64,000 bases of DNA from Sophora flavescens (GCA_030762895.1 CM061067.1:170808518-170872517), one strand, 5' to 3'; shown: positions 1-11,652, counted from the stretch's first letter. Notes: generated by a model not told the origin, from the sequence alone. Numbers and translations: made by a program.

Positions 1-1206
1 GAATCCTCGTGGCATTGGTGTGAAGATGAACCATGGTATTGGCGAATGCCGACTCCCATCCAACACCAATGACACGGCCCGGTGGTCTGGTTTCCGATGG
101 CGAGAGATAAGATATCATTCCGTCCTCTAGGAACAAAGGTTCCTTGGGTTAGCTGATCATCCAAGGCATCCTATCACATAAAAATATCAGGTCACATTAC
201 AATTCGGTAACAATCTTAAAATGACAATTACAACAAACTATACTTACAATCCTCTCAGGCTACTTGGCGGGCCTCCTCGGATGTATATTGTCCCGTTTTT
301 CTTTGTCGGCCCCTCTTCCATGAACGATGGCGTGGGGGTGGAGGTGGATCAACAACCTCTCGGAAGATTTTCAGCATTAGGATCCGCTCGAGATGCTTTG
401 CCTGCTGACGTGCTTTCTTTTCCTCTTCAACCATTTTCTTAACAAGCTTTTTATATCCCCCACGAGACATGACATGGGGGTAGACATTCTTGCTTTGGTT
501 TTCCTGCCCCTTTTTCCTCTTCTCCTCGTTATAAATAAAAGACAATTAAATTACATAAGTAAATGAAATTAATGCAATTACATAAATTTAGAGACAAATC
601 AAATAAGTTAACCTGAAAGCTGGGATCACGTCGGCTCACGAACAAAGCGATCCCACGTCGCCTTGTCAAGAAACGGATACACCTCAAGTGGGTTCTTTTT
701 ACTTTTTGGACCGAATATATAGTATCTGCCCAGTGTCGGCCTTAAAACCCCTCCAACGCTCTCCAAAGATACTTCAGAGAACGCTTCTTCATAGCGTAGG
801 TATCCGGTATGTCAAATGTCAACTACATTAAGACCAAAAGAATCAACGAATTACTGTATGATATTATTAAGATAAAAATAAAGTAGATACAGACAAACAC
901 AGGACGTAGAAGTATAGATACCAGAATACTCTCCCATATCTGCTCCTTCACGTCCGCCGGTACATCTCTCCACCTATCAATGAGTATACTAGGCCTGTTC
1001 CTAGCAAGGGTCGCCACAAAACTGGTAAACTGATCTTCCATTGACCCAATAGGTTTGAGGTTATCATCAAAATCTACTCTTATCCTATGATTTGACCCAC
1101 GGTTGGCAGTCAAATGCCTCATCCGTGTGGCACGTCTACCCTTTCTACCGGTAGACGGGGTCTCTGACCCGCTGCATGAAGGAGGTGTATCCTCATGATC
1201 AGCCAT
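1..1206 (-). pseudogene. TNP1-like (Transposase_24/Ptta family) gene, 5' exons, partial
   Basis: This is the second protein of the CACTA element, related to the En/Spm DNA-binding accessory protein. The start is the ATG at 1206 (protein begins MADHEDTPPSC). A first exon of about 95 codons reaches about 925. A second exon near 800-610 carries RYYIFGPKSKKNPLEVY and FLDKATWDRFV. A third, 545-255, has the family hallmark PHVMSRGGYKKL and a basic, charged C-terminal run. At 190-1 on this strand the fragment TQGTFVPRGRNDI, then RPPGRVIGVG in a shifted frame, matches the conserved segment that follows in this family. The apparent stop and frame change at 600-800 and near 100 suggest decay, though exon borders could explain part of it. 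The gene continues beyond base 1. Confidence 0.72.
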
Positions 1207-1378
1207 GTATACCTGTTTAAACACAAAACAAAAAAAAAAACTTGTTAGTATGTCAGGATAAATATCAAACATAACTTATAAATATCGATCAACGTACATA
1301 AACATAACTTATAAATATCAACGTAAACACATAATATGCCAAACTTGATGGTAATATCAAACTAAACTTACTTTGTGG

Positions 1379-4300
1379 TCAATTAGTAAAGTTCTCCCAT
1401 AACCCTTCTTGGTGATCATTACGAGTAGCATGTACATCATCCACTTCATTTTCCTCATTGAAATTAGGCACTCGTGTATCAGAAATATCAAGAGTTGAAT
1501 CGTGATTTCCCTCACTACCGTTATACATGTTTTTTCCCTGGAGAACCACTGACCACCTTTTGTTAGAAGGATCACGGATATAAAACACTTGTTTTGCTTG
1601 GGATGCCATGATGAAAGGTTCCTCTTTATTACCTACCTTACTAAGGTCCACCAATTTGAATCCTAACTCATCGGTTTGCACACCATTGTTACTGTCGACC
1701 CACTGACATTTAAAAACAGGTACTCTAAACTTCGTGTAATCAACCTCCCATATCTCTTCAATGATTCCAAAGTATGAAACTGATGCCATAACAGGGTTTT
1801 TATCTTTCGAACTAGAGAAATGCATGGACTCAGCGACGACCATAACCCCACTGTTTTGCATAGTACTTTTGTCATCCTGGGACTTTGTATAGAAGGAAAA
1901 CTTATTGATATCGTACCCACTCAAGCATATGACATCAAAGTTAGGCCCCCGTGCTAGCCATTTTAATGTAGCAGAAGACTATCATCCTTTGCAATTTTTT
2001 CTTTAAACCAGTTCAAGAAAGTCTTGTTATGCTTGTTCAAACACCATTTTTCATTCATTCTAGGGTAAGTTTCATTGATAATGCTTTTATGCTCACATAA
2101 GTATTGTTCAACCTCATCAGTGTTATTCAATATATACAAATGTGCTTGAAGCACTTCCTCCCGATCCATGCTCTTAACAATGATACCTCGTGTACCCTTA
2201 CCATCATATCTTCCTTCATGACGAGACTTCGGAAGCCCTACAGGTTCCGCTTCTGACATGTAGTCTGTACAAAACTCAATAGCTTCTTCTGCAACATACC
2301 TTTCAACAATAGATGCTTCGGGACGGTGTGGATTTTTCATATATCCTTTCAGGATCTTCATGTATCGCTCAACCGGGTACATCCACCTTAAATAAACGGG
2401 ACCGCACAATCTAATCTCCCTCACTAGATGAACAATCAAATGAACCATGATGTCAAAAAATGAAGGTGGAAAATACATCTCCAATTGGCACAATACAATG
2501 GCTGCCTCATTTTCCAACTCATCCAAATTTTTAGTGTCAATGACCTTGCTACATATAGCATTGAAGAATAAGCATAACCTAGTAATGGCATGTCTGACTT
2601 TTTTAGGCAATATGTCACGAATGGCCACAGTAGTAGTTGTTGCATCAAGACATGACAATCATGAGACTTTAAGCCAACTAATTTGAGATATTTCATTGAG
2701 ACAAGTCTTCCGATATTTGAAGAGTAACCCCGTGGCACTTTGACTCCCGTAGACATTCACAAAAACATCTTTTCTCTTTTTTTGATAAAGTGTGACATGT
2801 TGGGGGCAAATAAGTCTTCTTATCCCCCACTTTAAGTGGAGCTAACTGCTCTCGTATACCCATCGCAACTAGATCCAGACGAGCATTCACACCATCCTTT
2901 GTCTTGCCTTGAATGTTGAGAAGCGTTCCGATTAAACTGTCACACACATTTTTCTCTACATGCATCACATCAATACAATGTCTTACATCAAGCTTGCACC
3001 AAGATGGAAGATCAAAGAAGATCGACCTCTTCTTCCATATTTTCTTCTCTATAGCCTTCTTCCGGGTCTTCCCATAGATAACATTAGTGTTGTTCACCCT
3101 TTCATAAACTTGCTCTCCAATCAAGGCCACCGGAGCAATTTCATTCTCCGAAGTCCATTGAAAGCTTTCCTCAATCTACGATAAGGATGATTACGTCGGA
3201 GAAATCTCCGATGCCCAAGGTAGACCGTCTTCCTTCCATGTTGCAGTTGATGGTAACATGTGCCTTCTTCACATATTGGACATGCTTTATGCCCCTTAAC
3301 ACTATACCCACACAGGTTCCCGTATGCTTTGGAAAGTCATTGATGGTGCAAAATAACATGGCACGCAATCGAATGTCTCACGGCAATACCCGTCGATCAC
3401 ATCAACGCCTTCATCCCACATCATTCTCAAGTCTTCAATCAAGGGACTCGGATAAACATCAATATCATTTCCTGGCTGTTTAGGACCAAAATCATCATAC
3501 TTAACATAATGTATTTGCGCTTCATGCACAACCAAGGAGACAGGTTGTAAATTACAAGGAGAACAGGCCATGAACTATGAATACTACTTAAGTTTCCATA
3601 TGGATTCATTCCATCGGTAGCAAGTCCAAGCCTCGAGGTTTCGGGCTCATTGCTGAAATTCCGGAAACAAACTATCAATTCTCTTCCATTGCAAAGAATC
3701 GGCCGGATGGCGAAGCTGTCCATCACACTTCCTCTCATCTGCATGCCATCTAATGTTCTTTGCGTCATTTACATTAGCAAACAATCGCTTGAACTGCGGA
3801 ATCACGGGAAGATACCATAACACCTTCGCAGGAGGACCTTTGGTGACCACATCACAACTAGAATCACCATCCTTCACTTTGTAGCGTGATACCCCACACC
3901 TGGGGCACTCGTGCATCTCTTCAAACTCTTTCCTGTACAATATGCAATCATTGGGGCAAGCGTGTATTTTCTTATACTCCATACCCATCGGACACAATAT
4001 CTTCTTCGCCTCATAGTTTCGAGATGGCAATGTGTTGCCTTCTGGAAGCATTTCTTTCAACAACTCAAGCAATTCGGTAAAGCTTTTATTGCTCCACCCA
4101 TTTCTCGCCTTCACATTGAACAATCTTAACACCGCTGACAACCGTGTGAAATTAGTGCACCCCGGATACAAAGCCACTTGCGCATCACTGCACAAAGTAT
4201 CATACACATGTGCGCGCCGAAAAGACTCTTGCCCAACATCACGGATCATGTCCTCTAGTCCATCGTCCATTTCCACGTCATCAACTTCCTCTCTATCCGA

Positions 4301-4552
4301 CACCCTCGGCCTGTCTAACGATTCACCATGGCATATCCATGTTGTATAACTCTTGCAAATCCCCTCACAAATAAGATGATCACGTATCTCCTCAGCTTCT
4401 AGTCGTCTCTCATTCAAACAGTTAACACAAGGACAATAAAACCTTCCGTTACCACTATCAGGAGCATTTGTTTTTGCAAACTGTAGAAAATCTTCCACTC
4501 CATTCTCATACTCATCACTTGTCCGTCTAGCATTCATCCAACCGCGATCCAT
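1379..4552 (-). pseudogene. TNP2-type CACTA transposase, frameshifted
   Basis: This is the catalytic transposase of the element, which would cut at CACTA termini. It starts at the ATG at 4552 (MDRGWMNARRTSDEYENGV) with a transposase-associated domain rich in Cys (RFYCPCVNCLNERR), then a zinc-binding CPNDCILYRKEF...CPRCG segment. The Transposase_21 core follows in broken frames: LGLATDGMNPYGNLSS near 3620-3570, GNDIDVYPSPLIEDL near 3460, AMLFCTINDFPKHTG near 3350, and LDVRHCIDVMHVEKN near 2970. A DUF4218-like block (GPVYLRWMYPVERYMKILK, 2400-2340) and a DUF4216-like block (1924-1379, about 180 codons) complete it. At least four frame changes (about 3650, 3500, 3360-3170 and 2700) make it non-functional as read. 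Introns could account for one or two of these. Confidence 0.85.
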
Positions 4553-5055
4553 GACTAAACCAATACCTTCGTACTTAGTCCAACATATTCATCAACCACT
4601 TCTTATGACAGGGTATGGCCCTATCCCATTCGAGAAGAAACTTTTTCAACATTCGGTTAACGGTTAGTCCTTAACTCTCATGCTCATACTCGACAAAATT
4701 TCGGCAAAGCATTTCCCGCGGTCTTCGACGTACACTACTTGAACGCGATGACATCCACCACGATAAAGTATGCACCCGAGAGAACGAAAGGAAATGTATC
4801 AATCCGAACTTTCATCAAGTATATAACATTAGAACCAATGAATAACTATTTTAACTGAATTAAGAAAAAGTTTTTTCCCAAACTGTCCAACTTTGGACAA
4901 TTCAAGATCCAACACAATGAGCGGTACATTAAGCACGCATACACGTACGCTCATTAGTATTGCATCTCAAACGGGAAACTAAGGCTTTACTATTTATGTA
5001 GCTTGCATGAAGATGGGGCTTGAAAAGTGAAGAAAATTAGCCAAACAGAGCCCAT
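4553..5055. other. CACTA leader region, no coding signal
   Basis: This lies between the transposase start and the CpG-rich palindrome array. It has no open frame of note and no recognisable repeat. It is probably the promoter and leader of the minus-strand transposase. Confidence 0.5.
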
Positions 5056-5530
5056 CACGGCCTAGCCTTGAAAGCCATCACGTACCGTGATCGAGTATAG
5101 CTTAAAAGAAAGAATGGAAAAGTCGAACTGGTCACGGCCATCTCGTGATGCCCATCACGACCGTGACATGTCAGCTGTACCCGACCCCCTCACAGTGCAG
5201 AACCGATCACGGCCTAGCCGTGATGGTGGTCACGGCCGTGATGCAGACCAACCATAAAGCAACCTCCAAGGCGTAACCTGTCACGGCCTGGCCGTGATGG
5301 CCATCACGGCCGTGACATGCCAATCGAACCAGACCCTCACAGTAACCGATCACGGCCTAGCCGTGATGGTGGTCACGGCCGTGACAGACAACCGGAATGT
5401 AACCTCCAAGGCAGAACTCGTCACGGCCTGGCCGTGATGGCCATCACGGCCGTGACATGCCAAATGAACTAGACCCTCACAGGCAGAACTGATCACGGCC
5501 TAGCCGTGATGGTGGTCACGGCCATGACAG
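5056..5530. repeat. CpG-rich palindrome array in CACTA element
   Basis: Two roughly 40-bp modules alternate with a compound period of about 143 bp. Module A has GATCACGGCCTAGCCGTGAT followed by GGTGGTCACGGCCGTGA and starts near 5205, 5349 and 5491. Module B has TCACGGCCTGGCCGTGATGG then CCATCACGGCCGTGAC and starts near 5281 and 5421. Diverged copies lie at 5056-5170. Each module holds two adjacent perfect or near-perfect palindromes and could form paired hairpins. Spacers share phrases such as AACCTCCAAGG and GACCCTCACAG. The array lies upstream of the transposase start. Function is unknown; a protein-binding array or leader structure is inference. Confidence 0.9.
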
Positions 5531-6180
5531 AACAACCAGTAAAGGGAAAAAGGGGAAAAGGACCTGGGAACTCCAAATGGTGTCTTTCTAAGACCTTCCC
5601 TATCTATATCTTCCCCAAGATCCAAAGAAAAAAACCTTCACAACATCTTCAAAAGAAGCTCTATCCCTTTCTTCCAGAAACCCCACATCACCACAACCAT
5701 ATCATACATTAGGAGACAGAGATAGAACTATAAACAAAAAAGTAAAAGAAAAATACCTTTCACGCCTTGAGAGACAGAGATGGGAGGGAGAAGCAGAAGC
5801 AGAAGCGGAGGCAGAAGCAGAGGCCGCGCGTTAGCAGAGGAGATGAGTACCGTGCAATGCTGGTAGAAAAAAAAAACGAAACAACATAACCATTACCCAT
5901 ACACATCAGTGAATGAACCACAACAACAAACTGAACAAAGTGAATACTGGAGAATGAAGCAAGGTGAAGGGAAAGTGAAGCAAAGTAAAATGGAGGAAGC
6001 ACTCACCAGAGAATGAAGCAATGGCGGCAAACGGACAGAGCGAGGTGAGGGCGAGCATCCAAACGCAAAGGTAAAGCACAGGGTGAGGAATGAACTGAGC
6101 AAAGGGTGTTTTCTGTTTTAGGGTTCAGCAAAAATCGAAACTGAAGAATGGAGGGATAGCGCGCGGAACGGAATAAAAAT
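5531..6180. other. CACTA 5' non-coding segment
   Basis: A/G-rich non-coding DNA sits between the palindrome array and the subterminal repeats. Minus-strand open frames here are low-complexity Ser/Leu/Phe/Cys runs and I do not call them genes. Nothing else is seen. Confidence 0.45.
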
Positions 6181-6653
6181 TGGCAATATTACACATCGGT
6201 TATGCCATAAACCGATGTGGTTAACCATATTATACACATCGGTTATCCTGAAACCGATGTGTAAACCTTAAACTTTTAATTCCCAATTTTTTTTTTAAAT
6301 TTTATACATCGGTTATTTAAAACCGATGTGTAAAAGTAAAATTTTAATTTCTATTTTTTTTATTTATAATTTTATACATCGGTTATCAAGAAATTGATGT
6401 TGTTAATCACAATTTTACACATCGGTTCATTGGGAACCGATGTTGAATGTTAAAAATTATGAATTTAATTTTTTTTTATTTTAATTTTAAACATCGGTTA
6501 GAAATAACCGATGTGGAAACGTTTTACACATCGGTTATTCTCTAAACCGATGTGTAAAACTTTGGTTTTAATTTCAAAAATGCCACCGCCTCGTTTTACA
6601 CATCGGTTTCTAATAAACCGATGTGTAAACTCCGATGTAGAATCCCTTTTCTG
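6181..6653. repeat. CACTA subterminal repeats (ACATCGGTT family)
   Basis: More than ten copies of ACATCGGTT or its complement AACCGATGT occur here. They are mostly paired as inverted units such as ACATCGGTTATTCTCTAAAC with its partner. This density next to the terminus is the expected binding platform for TNP1-type proteins in CACTA elements. Confidence 0.9.
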
Positions 6654-6703
6654 CACTAGTGATTACTTAAAAGATATAATCTTTTGTCCAATTAAACTTA
6701 CAG

Positions 6704-6796
6704 ATATTCAACAATCCAACTCCATTATCTGATTCCGACATCAACAACATAAGGAGGCGTTGTGCAACTTTCTTTCTTGAAGTGTACCAACCATAG
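6704..6796 (+). pseudogene. C-terminal exon of a CACTA-encoded Ulp1-like protein
   Basis: A splice acceptor (TTACAG) at 6698-6703 is followed by 30 codons ending at TAG 6794-6796. The tail reads DSDINNIRRRCATFFLEVYQ. It aligns with the tail of the Ulp1-like protein in the second CACTA element (DELRDLRMRFAEFFFKY, near 27420), and such tails are common in CACTA-carried C48 peptidase genes. The upstream catalytic exons are not in the window because the other element interrupts the gene. Confidence 0.55.
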
Positions 6797-7120
6797 TTTG
6801 TATATATGTAGTTAGTTTAAAAACTTATCATGTACTAGCTATAGTGTAGTTTTGATTGATCATATGTATGTTGATATGAAATCTATAATATTTCATGTAG
6901 CTTTTTGGTTTCTAATTATCTTTGTTGTCTGAATGTAATTGAACGTACATATGTATTTTTCGTAATAAATTCATTATATATTAATTTAGTGTGTTTTTGT
7001 TGTACAAAAGTGATTGTGTTGAGAATATTTAGAATATGTTATACTGGTATTGATCTGCATTACTGAAACAGGGGAAATGAATGATAGAAATGAAAAAGAG
7101 TTTTTTAAAAAAATTAGACT

Positions 7121-7403
7121 TTACACATCGGTTACTCAAAAACCGATGTGGAAAGTTCACTTTACACATGGGTTAATAAAAAACCGATGTGGAAAGTGAT
7201 ATTTCCAATAGGTTATTGGATAACCCATGTGACAAATGAAATTTCCACATCGGTTATTTTGAAAACCGCTGTTAAAAATGTACTTTAAACATCGGTTTTA
7301 AAGCCGATGTAAAAAGTAACAATAAACAGCATTGGTCTTTTCAATATCAGTTTGAAAACCGATGTGAAAAGCCAAAAATAACCGACGTGGAATCCTTTTT
7401 CTG
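7121..7403. repeat. Subterminal repeats of the older CACTA element
   Basis: About ten ACATCGGTT/AACCGATGT units are present, several with point changes (for example ACATGGGTT and AACCCATGT). They are more decayed than the array at 6181-6653, in line with an older insertion. Confidence 0.85.
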
Positions 7404-7411
7404 CACTAATG

Positions 7412-8037
7412 AAACCCTTAAAAAAAAGTGATTTTGTCATCAAATAATCTATAACAAACACCCTCTTAGTTAAGTAAGTGAAGGTATAATGAGGCTGACC
7501 AAGAAGAGAACTGTTGTAACGTAGAAAATGAAATGTCAATCAGCAGAGATGAACGTTCAACACCGTATAAGTGTGATATCAGAGTTTGTAACAGGAAAAA
7601 AAATTGTTGAAAACTGCAGATGGTCAAAGGACAAAGTAACTGAAAAGTAAGGATACAACAGATATTGCACTTTCAATTGGGATATTAAAAATGGATAAAC
7701 ATGGTGATAAACCAGTAATCTTATATTCTCTAGTTGAAAATTTTAATCTTCTCCAAAATGAGAGAGATACTGAGGCCCATTTCTTCAAGTCCAGTCATGT
7801 TGGTCTCAAATTCTTCCTCCTAAACAGTTTGTGGTTCTGCTTACTTGCAAAATCGTCATTAAAAAATTGGCTTTCTGGTCAAAGAGAGGAAAGATACAAA
7901 AATGAAAATCGCAAAACCAATCAAATAGTAGCTCGAAAAACCTTGAAGAGATAACCACAATTAAGTAGTAGCTTGAATCTGAGAGTGCTCCGTCAACATC
8001 ACAGCTTCACTAATTCATTTTCATTACCAGGCTAGAT
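7412..8037. other. Flanking DNA, no feature seen
   Basis: AT-rich sequence with no convincing gene. GAGAGTGCT at 7981-7989 also occurs directly after the right Copia LTR (14842-14850, overlapping the LTR end by two bases). It may mark the original insertion site. Confidence 0.5.
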
Positions 8038-9573
8038 TATGAGGAAGCTTGTAAATATTCTTGTTGGAATGAGGCCAATCAAACTGAGTTGGAAGCCTTA
8101 GAAAGAAATGGCACATGGCAGCTAGTGGACTTGCCTCCAAACGTCAAACCAATTGGAAGCAAATGGGTCTACAAAGTGAAACGCAAGGCAGATGGCACAA
8201 TTGAAAGATATAAGGCTAGATTAGTAGCCAAGGGTTACAATCAAGTTGAAGGACTGGATTTCTTTGATACTTTTAGTCCAGTGGCCAAGTTGACAACAGT
8301 TAGGGTGCTACTTGCCATTGCATCTATGCACAATTGGCATTTACATCAACTTGATGTAAATAATGCCTTTCTACATGGGGATCTAAAGGAAGATGTGTAC
8401 ATGGCAGTCCCTAAAGGTGTGATATGCAGTAAGGAGAATATGGTTTGCAAGTTGAAGAAGTCACTAGATGGACTCAAGCAAGCAAGTAGAAAATGGTATG
8501 AAAAATTGACTTCCTTGCTCCTCACCCAAGGATATTGCCAATCCACTTCGGACTACTCATTATTCACCCACAGCAAGGAAGGTGCATTCACGGCTCTTTT
8601 GGTCTATGTAGATGATGTAATTCTTGCCGAAAATTGTTTAAAGGAATTTGCAAGGATCAAGACTGTTCTGGATGATGCTTTCAAGATCAAGGACCTAGGC
8701 GTATTAAAGTATTTCCTTGGGCTAGAAGTAGCTCAATCCAAAAGTGGCATTTCAATTTGTCAAAGGAAATATTGCCTAGATTTACTGAGTGAAACAGGAC
8801 TTCTTGGGTCCAAACCTACAAAGACTCCCTTAGATCCATCCATCAAGCTACACCAAGACTCTGCAGAGGCATATAGGGATATTAGTGGATACAGGCGGTT
8901 GATTGGAAGACTCCTCTATTTGACAAATACTAGACCGGATATCACCTATGCGATTCAACAACTAAGTCAGTTCCTTAGTGCACCTACTGTAACTCACTAT
9001 AACTCAGCCTGCAGGGTGATAAGGTACTTGAAAGGGAGTCCTGGCCGTGGCTTATTTTTTCCCAGAGACTCAACTCTTCAACTGTTTGGGTTTTCAGATG
9101 CTGATTGGGCTGGGTGTTTGGATTCCAGAAAATATATTACCGGGTATTGTTTCTTTATGGGATCATCCTTAATTTCTTGGAGAACAAAGAAACAACAAAC
9201 TGTCTCTAGGTCTTCATCAGAGGAAGAATATCATGCTTTGTCCACTGCATCATGTGAGCTCCAATGGATATTATATCTCCTTGCTGATTTAAATGTGAAA
9301 TGCCATAGATCACATGTGTTGTACTGTGATAACCAGAGTGCGATGCATATTGCTGCTAATCCGGTCTTCCATGAACGCACCAAACACCTTGAAATTGATT
9401 GTCATTTTGTAAGGGAAAAGGTACAAGATGGTACCCTTCGACTACTGCCTGTTGCTTCCAAAGCTCAACTAGCCGATTTCTTTACTAAGGCTTTGCCACC
9501 TACTGCCTTCATTCCCTTCATTTCCAAGCTGGGCATGATGGACTTATACCATGGTCCAGCTTGCGGGGGGGTG
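8038..9573 (+). mobile_element. Truncated Copia internal region (RT-RNase H part)
   Basis: Sequence from 8038 matches the internal region 12878-14413 of the adjacent element with about twenty scattered differences, roughly 98-99% identity by eye. It starts abruptly inside the coding region; gag, protease, integrase and the left LTR are gone. A 48-bp stretch of unmatched filler (7990-8037) lies between the likely target-site sequence and the homology start. It shares LTR 9574-10005 with the downstream copy. Confidence 0.9.
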
Positions 9574-9732
9574 TTAAACATGAAGAGTGTTGAGCTGGAA
9601 AATAAATCTGTTGCTGATTTGGATGTGGATGGTGCTGACTTAGAAGCTGATGACATGGAGAGTGACACCAAATTAAAGAACATTCTAGACTCAGAGGATT
9701 CACTTCAGCACAAGGAATATTCACATGCATGA
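8041..9732 (+). pseudogene. Copia reverse transcriptase-RNase H, N-truncated, runs into LTR
   Basis: The longest clean frame starts at the ATG at 8089, but homology to the polyprotein begins at 8041, so that ATG is only an internal Met. Reverse transcriptase motifs are present: KARLVAKGYNQVEGLDF, LDVNNAFLHGDL and the catalytic YVDDVIL. Copia RNase H follows with SDADWAGCLDSRKY, SRSSSEEEYHALS, CDNQSAMHIA and an ending near ADFFTKALPP. The usual SLYGLKQ is SLDGLKQ here, and the residue after YVDDVILA is Glu, not the usual Gly. The frame stays open through the polypurine tract and into the LTR, adding about 50 residues ending near 9732. This frame is more intact than that of the fuller copy next door. 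Confidence 0.88.
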
Positions 9733-10005
9733 AAATCACATGGAGAGAGAGGGGGAGGCACCACACCAGAGTCATGATTTCTATTATGCTGAGTCATGAT
9801 AATTTGTTAAGTTGTTAGTAGCTTTGTTTTGATGTAATAGGGCCTAGCTTTGCTTCTGGTGCTCCTGCACCTCTTTATATAAATACTTTTCCTGTTTCTA
9901 TTGAAAATCATCAATGAATACACATATTCATTCGATCAAACCATTGCTCCTTTGTTCTGTTTCCTTATATTTCCTACCCACCATGTGTTTGATTAAAGTT
10001 TAAGA
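9574..10005 (+). repeat. Copia LTR (shared by both copies)
   Basis: It begins TGTTAAACATGAAG after a G-rich polypurine run and ends GTTTAAGA, giving the short inverted ends TGTTAAAC/GTTTAA. Its partner is 14414-14843, differing by a handful of substitutions and small indels. A TATATAAATA element near 9876 could drive transcription. Confidence 0.9.
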
Positions 10006-10020
10006 TGGTATCATAGAGCA
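10006..10020 (+). promoter_or_regulatory. Primer binding site, initiator-tRNA-Met type
   Basis: TGGTATCATAGAGCA lies directly after the LTR. It resembles TGGTATCAGAGC, the usual Met-tRNA site of plant Copia elements, with a two-base insertion. Confidence 0.75.
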
Positions 10021-10053
10021 TTCTAATCTCTGCTACCGCTGCAAGCATATCTC

Positions 10054-11272
10054 ATGGCTCAAGGTAATTCTTCTGGTTCTGGTTCGGGAATTACAAACAA
10101 CAATGCAGGCAATCAGCCTCCAAAAGATCCAACACAGGACACATCAAGTCCTTACTATGTACATCCGGGCGATGGCCCCTCTTCAGTGGCAGTAACCCCT
10201 GTTCTTAGTGGAAATGGCTCCAATTACCACTCCTGGGCTCGATCCATGAGGAGAGCACTGGGAGCCAAGAATAAATTCGAATTTGTAGATGGTTCAATTC
10301 AGATTCCTGACTCTTTTGATCCTAGCTTCAAGGCATGGAGCAGATGCAACATGCTCATACACTCCTGGATCATGAATTCAGTTGCTGAGCCAATTGGACA
10401 AAGCATTGTCTTCCTTGAAAATGCTATAGATGTCTGGAAAGAGCTGAAGGAGAGGTTCTCCCAGGGAGACTTGATCAGAATATCAGATTTGCAATGTGAG
10501 ATCTATGGTTTGAAACAAGGATCACTTACTGTTACAGAGTTTTTCACAGAACTCAAGGTTTTATGGGAAGAGCTGGAAAGCTACATGCCAATGCCCGTAT
10601 GTGGATGCCCTGTGAAATGCACTTGTCAAACAGGTATGGCCAATGCTCAATATTATCACAATCTGAATAGAACCATTAGATTCCTTACTGGTTTGAATGA
10701 CAACTTTTCGATGGTCAAGTCACAAATCCTTCTCATGGATCCTTTGCCAAATCTGAATAAAATTTTCTCTATGGTGATACAACATGAGAGGCAATATTGT
10801 GGTAATGATGATGCCAAAATTTTGGCAAGTAACACTGACTATAAAAGGCCTCAAGGCCGAGGTAGAGGTGGCTATTCCCAAAATTACAACTACAGAAAAT
10901 CCTAGTAAGGTCTGCACCTATTGTGGAAAGGTTGGGCACACAGTAGAGACTTGCTACAAGAAGCATGGTTTCCCACCAAATTGGCAAAAGAGCACATCGA
11001 ATCTGGTCACTAATGTAGCAAGTGATGGCTGTGAGCAGAAGGACAATGAAGAACCTAAGCTAATTTCCCCAGGATTTACTCAGGAACAGTACGACAAACT
11101 GTTAAGCCTCATTCAAGGTAGCACTGTGACACAACAACCTCCTGCTTCCTCAAGCCAGGTTAGCCTGGTGACACAATATGGTTCTGGTTCTGCTTCCTTT
11201 GAAAAACCAAAATCAGGTACATCTCAATTTTCCTCTTCCTTGAGCAAGAAATTTGTCTTGGCTCTTGGATAA
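10054..11272 (+). pseudogene. Copia gag with CCHC zinc knuckle, one frameshift
   Basis: The start MAQGNSSGSGSG at 10054 is the first ATG after the primer site. The capsid-like part (NYHSWARSMRRALGAKNKF, then SRCNMLIHSWIMNSVAEPI) is typical of plant Copia gag of the UBN2 type. The frame closes at 10903-10905. The zinc knuckle CTYCGKVGHTVETCYKKHG (about 10914-10970) lies in the frame that opens at 10784, so a one-base shift near 10900 separates the nucleocapsid from capsid. The second frame ends at 11272 just before the protease. Confidence 0.85.
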
Positions 11273-11649
11273 TTGATTCTGGAGCTAGTGATCACATATG
11301 TTTTTCGCTTAAATGCTTCACTACATATACACCCATCAAACCAGTGAATGTCAAGTTACCTAATGGGCATTTTTTAATAGCTAAATTAGCAGGAACTGTT
11401 GAATTTTCGCCTGGTTTTTGTGTCACAAATGTTCTCTATGTCCCAGATTTTTCATTCAACTTGATTTCTGTCTCAAAACTCAGTTATGAACTAAATTGTG
11501 CTGTCATTTTCAATGGTTCAAAATGTGAAATACAGGATTCGAGAACCAGGAAGATGATTGGTTTGGCTGAGTTGTTTGAGGGGCTGTACTACCTGCAGAT
11601 AGGCTCCAAGCTTATCAAATCAACAAGAGCTCAAGAAGAAGGGACATAA
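11264..11649 (+). pseudogene. Copia aspartic protease segment
   Basis: WIIDSGASDHIC begins at about 11264 and holds the catalytic DSGA motif. VKLPNGHFLIAKLAGTV, VLYVPDFSFNLISVSKL and the tail of the domain follow. It is shifted in frame relative to gag and ends at an in-frame TAA (11647-11649) a few codons before integrase. Confidence 0.85.
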
Positions 11650-11652
11650 TAC

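Larger units (their letters stand above)
1..6661 (-). mobile_element. CACTA (En/Spm-type) DNA transposon, 5' portion
   Basis: The element reads on the minus strand. Its terminus is the palindromic CACTAGTG at 6654-6661, followed inward by GCAGAAAAGGGATTCTAC and a dense field of ACATCGGTT/AACCGATGT subterminal repeats. The three bases after the terminus are ATT, a likely copy of the 3-bp target duplication; the other copy lies outside the window. Inside come a CpG-rich palindrome array, a TNP2-type transposase relic, and a TNP1-like gene that runs off the left edge. Order and orientation match plant CACTA elements. Both genes carry frameshifts, so this copy is probably not autonomous. The far end is not visible. 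Confidence 0.9.
6662..7411 (+). mobile_element. Older CACTA element, 3' end only, interrupted by the 1-6661 element
   Basis: The terminus at 7404-7411 reads CACTAATG (complement CATTAGTG), preceded by GGAATCCTTTTTCTG. This closely matches the end of the neighbouring element but carries a base change in the CACTA tip. Subterminal ACATCGGTT repeats fill 7121-7390. Upstream lie a likely last coding exon and an AT-rich 3' untranslated stretch (6797-7120). Because coding sequence begins directly beyond the ATT after position 6661, the element at 1-6661 appears to have inserted into this one. The rest of it would lie to the left of the window. Confidence 0.75.

Noticed and set aside
5056..5530. CRISPR-like alternation of palindromic repeats and spacers
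   Set aside because: Spacers are themselves repeated, the context is a plant transposon, and there are no cas genes. It is a palindrome array.
8089..9732. Host gene for the 547-codon frame
   Set aside because: The sequence is clearly Copia reverse transcriptase-RNase H, nearly identical to the adjacent element.
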